This document shows positions 5,402-5,653 of a stretch of 5,653 nucleotides of DNA, piece by piece. This DNA is from an uncultured Ruminococcus sp. (GTDB lineage: Bacteria; Bacillota; Clostridia; Oscillospirales; Ruminococcaceae), in NCBI RefSeq assembly GCF_946187255.1, contig NZ_CAMHRZ010000229.1, forward strand, positions 1-5,653. Direction: 5' to 3'. The position numbers were made by a program, and so were the translations under genes. The notes beneath the pieces were generated by a model. The model made no database searches. It worked only from the letters and a program-made list of their open reading frames with translations, and was not told the origin of the DNA. The stretch's first letter is position 1. Each line of letters opens with the position of its first letter.

Positions 5402-5465
5402 GACGGCTGAAACCTCCTTAGTTTTCGTTGAAATTGAATTGTAACCAAAATGTAAATTTTACAGC

Positions 5466-5481
5466 AAGAACGAATGTTCTT
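5466..5481 (-). promoter_or_regulatory. LexA (SOS) box over the start site of the sigma-like gene
   Basis: AAGAAC and GTTCTT form perfect 6-base arms around GAAT (+ strand). The core GAAC-N4-GTTC is the LexA/DinR box pattern of Bacillus and Clostridia. It covers predicted positions +1 to about +16 of the minus-strand promoter, a classical place for repression. I found no second GAAC-N4-GTTC in the window. Confidence 0.7.
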
Positions 5482-5487
5482 ATAAAC

Positions 5488-5516
5488 AGTATACCATATA
5501 TTGTGGTCAAAGTCAA
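5488..5516 (-). promoter_or_regulatory. Strong sigma-A promoter for the sigma-like gene
   Basis: On the minus strand TTGACT (5516-5511) and TATACT (5493-5488) are separated by exactly 17 bases. Each hexamer differs from consensus at one position. The start site is expected near 5481, at the edge of the LexA box. No clear terminator lies between this gene and the decarboxylase, so transcripts may continue. Confidence 0.8.
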
Positions 5517-5525
5517 GGGTGGGCG

Positions 5526-5584
5526 CAATTTGATAAAAATTTGGGCAAATTGAGTGAAATATATCGGACTGTTTGTGCAATTTG
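5526..5584. repeat. Three CAATTTG motifs between divergent promoters
   Basis: CAATTTG occurs at 5526-5532 and 5578-5584, and its reverse complement CAAATTG at 5546-5552. The first two face each other with centres 20 bases apart, about two helical turns. The third ends three bases before the -35 of the rightward promoter. This could be an operator set, but the stretch is AT-rich, so chance is possible. Confidence 0.35.
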
Positions 5585-5587
5585 TGC

Positions 5588-5616
5588 TTGATTTTTGTCG
5601 AAGTATGTGCTATAAT
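5588..5616 (+). promoter_or_regulatory. Strong sigma-A promoter reading out of the window
   Basis: TTGATT (5588-5593) and a perfect TATAAT (5611-5616) are spaced by 17 bases. The expected start is near 5623, and the transcript runs rightward beyond the window end; no start codon with a ribosome binding site is visible before 5653. It is divergent from the SOS-type promoter. Confidence 0.75.
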
Positions 5617-5653
5617 ATGTCTTGCAACAGTGGTTCGGGGAATTTAATCGGAC

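Noticed and set aside
5398..5580. 60-codon minus-strand frame upstream of the sigma-like gene
   Set aside because: It runs through the promoter, LexA box and ribosome binding site of the sigma-like gene, so it cannot be translated from that transcript, and it has no site of its own.

Overview
The window looks like chromosomal DNA of a Gram-positive Clostridia, most like a Ruminococcus or another Oscillospiraceae. Pointers are the strong AGGAGG-type ribosome binding sites, a cyclic-di-AMP receptor gene (darA) directly before holB as in Bacillus and Clostridia, a clostridial-style LexA box, and GC-rich genes separated by AT-richer spacers. The genus is an inference; there is no rRNA or other species marker. 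All six confident genes and one small regulator gene lie on the minus strand, so transcription runs from high to low coordinates.

Reading in that direction: (1) 5402-5653 is a divergent regulatory region. A near-consensus sigma-A promoter fires leftward with a LexA (SOS) box covering its predicted start site, and a second near-consensus promoter fires rightward out of the window. (2) 5039-5401 is a 120-residue protein resembling sigma-70 region 4 only, with a TTG start. (3) 4729-5038 is a gene-free stretch full of structure: inverted end repeats, two diverged copies of a ~40-bp repeat, three tandem 14-bp units and a perfect 12-bp hairpin. (4) 4728-916 is a compact five-gene run: an Orn/Lys/Arg-type decarboxylase (YaaO-like), darA, holB (DNA polymerase III delta prime), a 91-residue two-helix membrane protein, and a trimeric-type purine nucleoside phosphorylase. 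The last four genes are separated by 3, 20 and 3 bases. (5) 620-915 is a gene-free spacer with two perfect DnaA-box matches and an extended -10 promoter. (6) 610-41 is an ECF transporter substrate-binding (S) component.

The first part of the run matches the conserved yaaO-tmk-darA-yaaR-holB block of Bacillus, but tmk and yaaR are absent, and downstream of holB a small membrane protein and purine salvage replace the usual ricT. The phosphorylase and the adjacent ECF S component suggest nucleoside or purine uptake and salvage, but the transport substrate is inferred only from the neighbourhood. The most unusual items are the SOS-type promoter on the sigma-like gene, the repeat-rich spacer downstream of it, and the paired DnaA boxes. 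I see no rRNA, tRNA, CRISPR array, insertion sequence or recognisable riboswitch.
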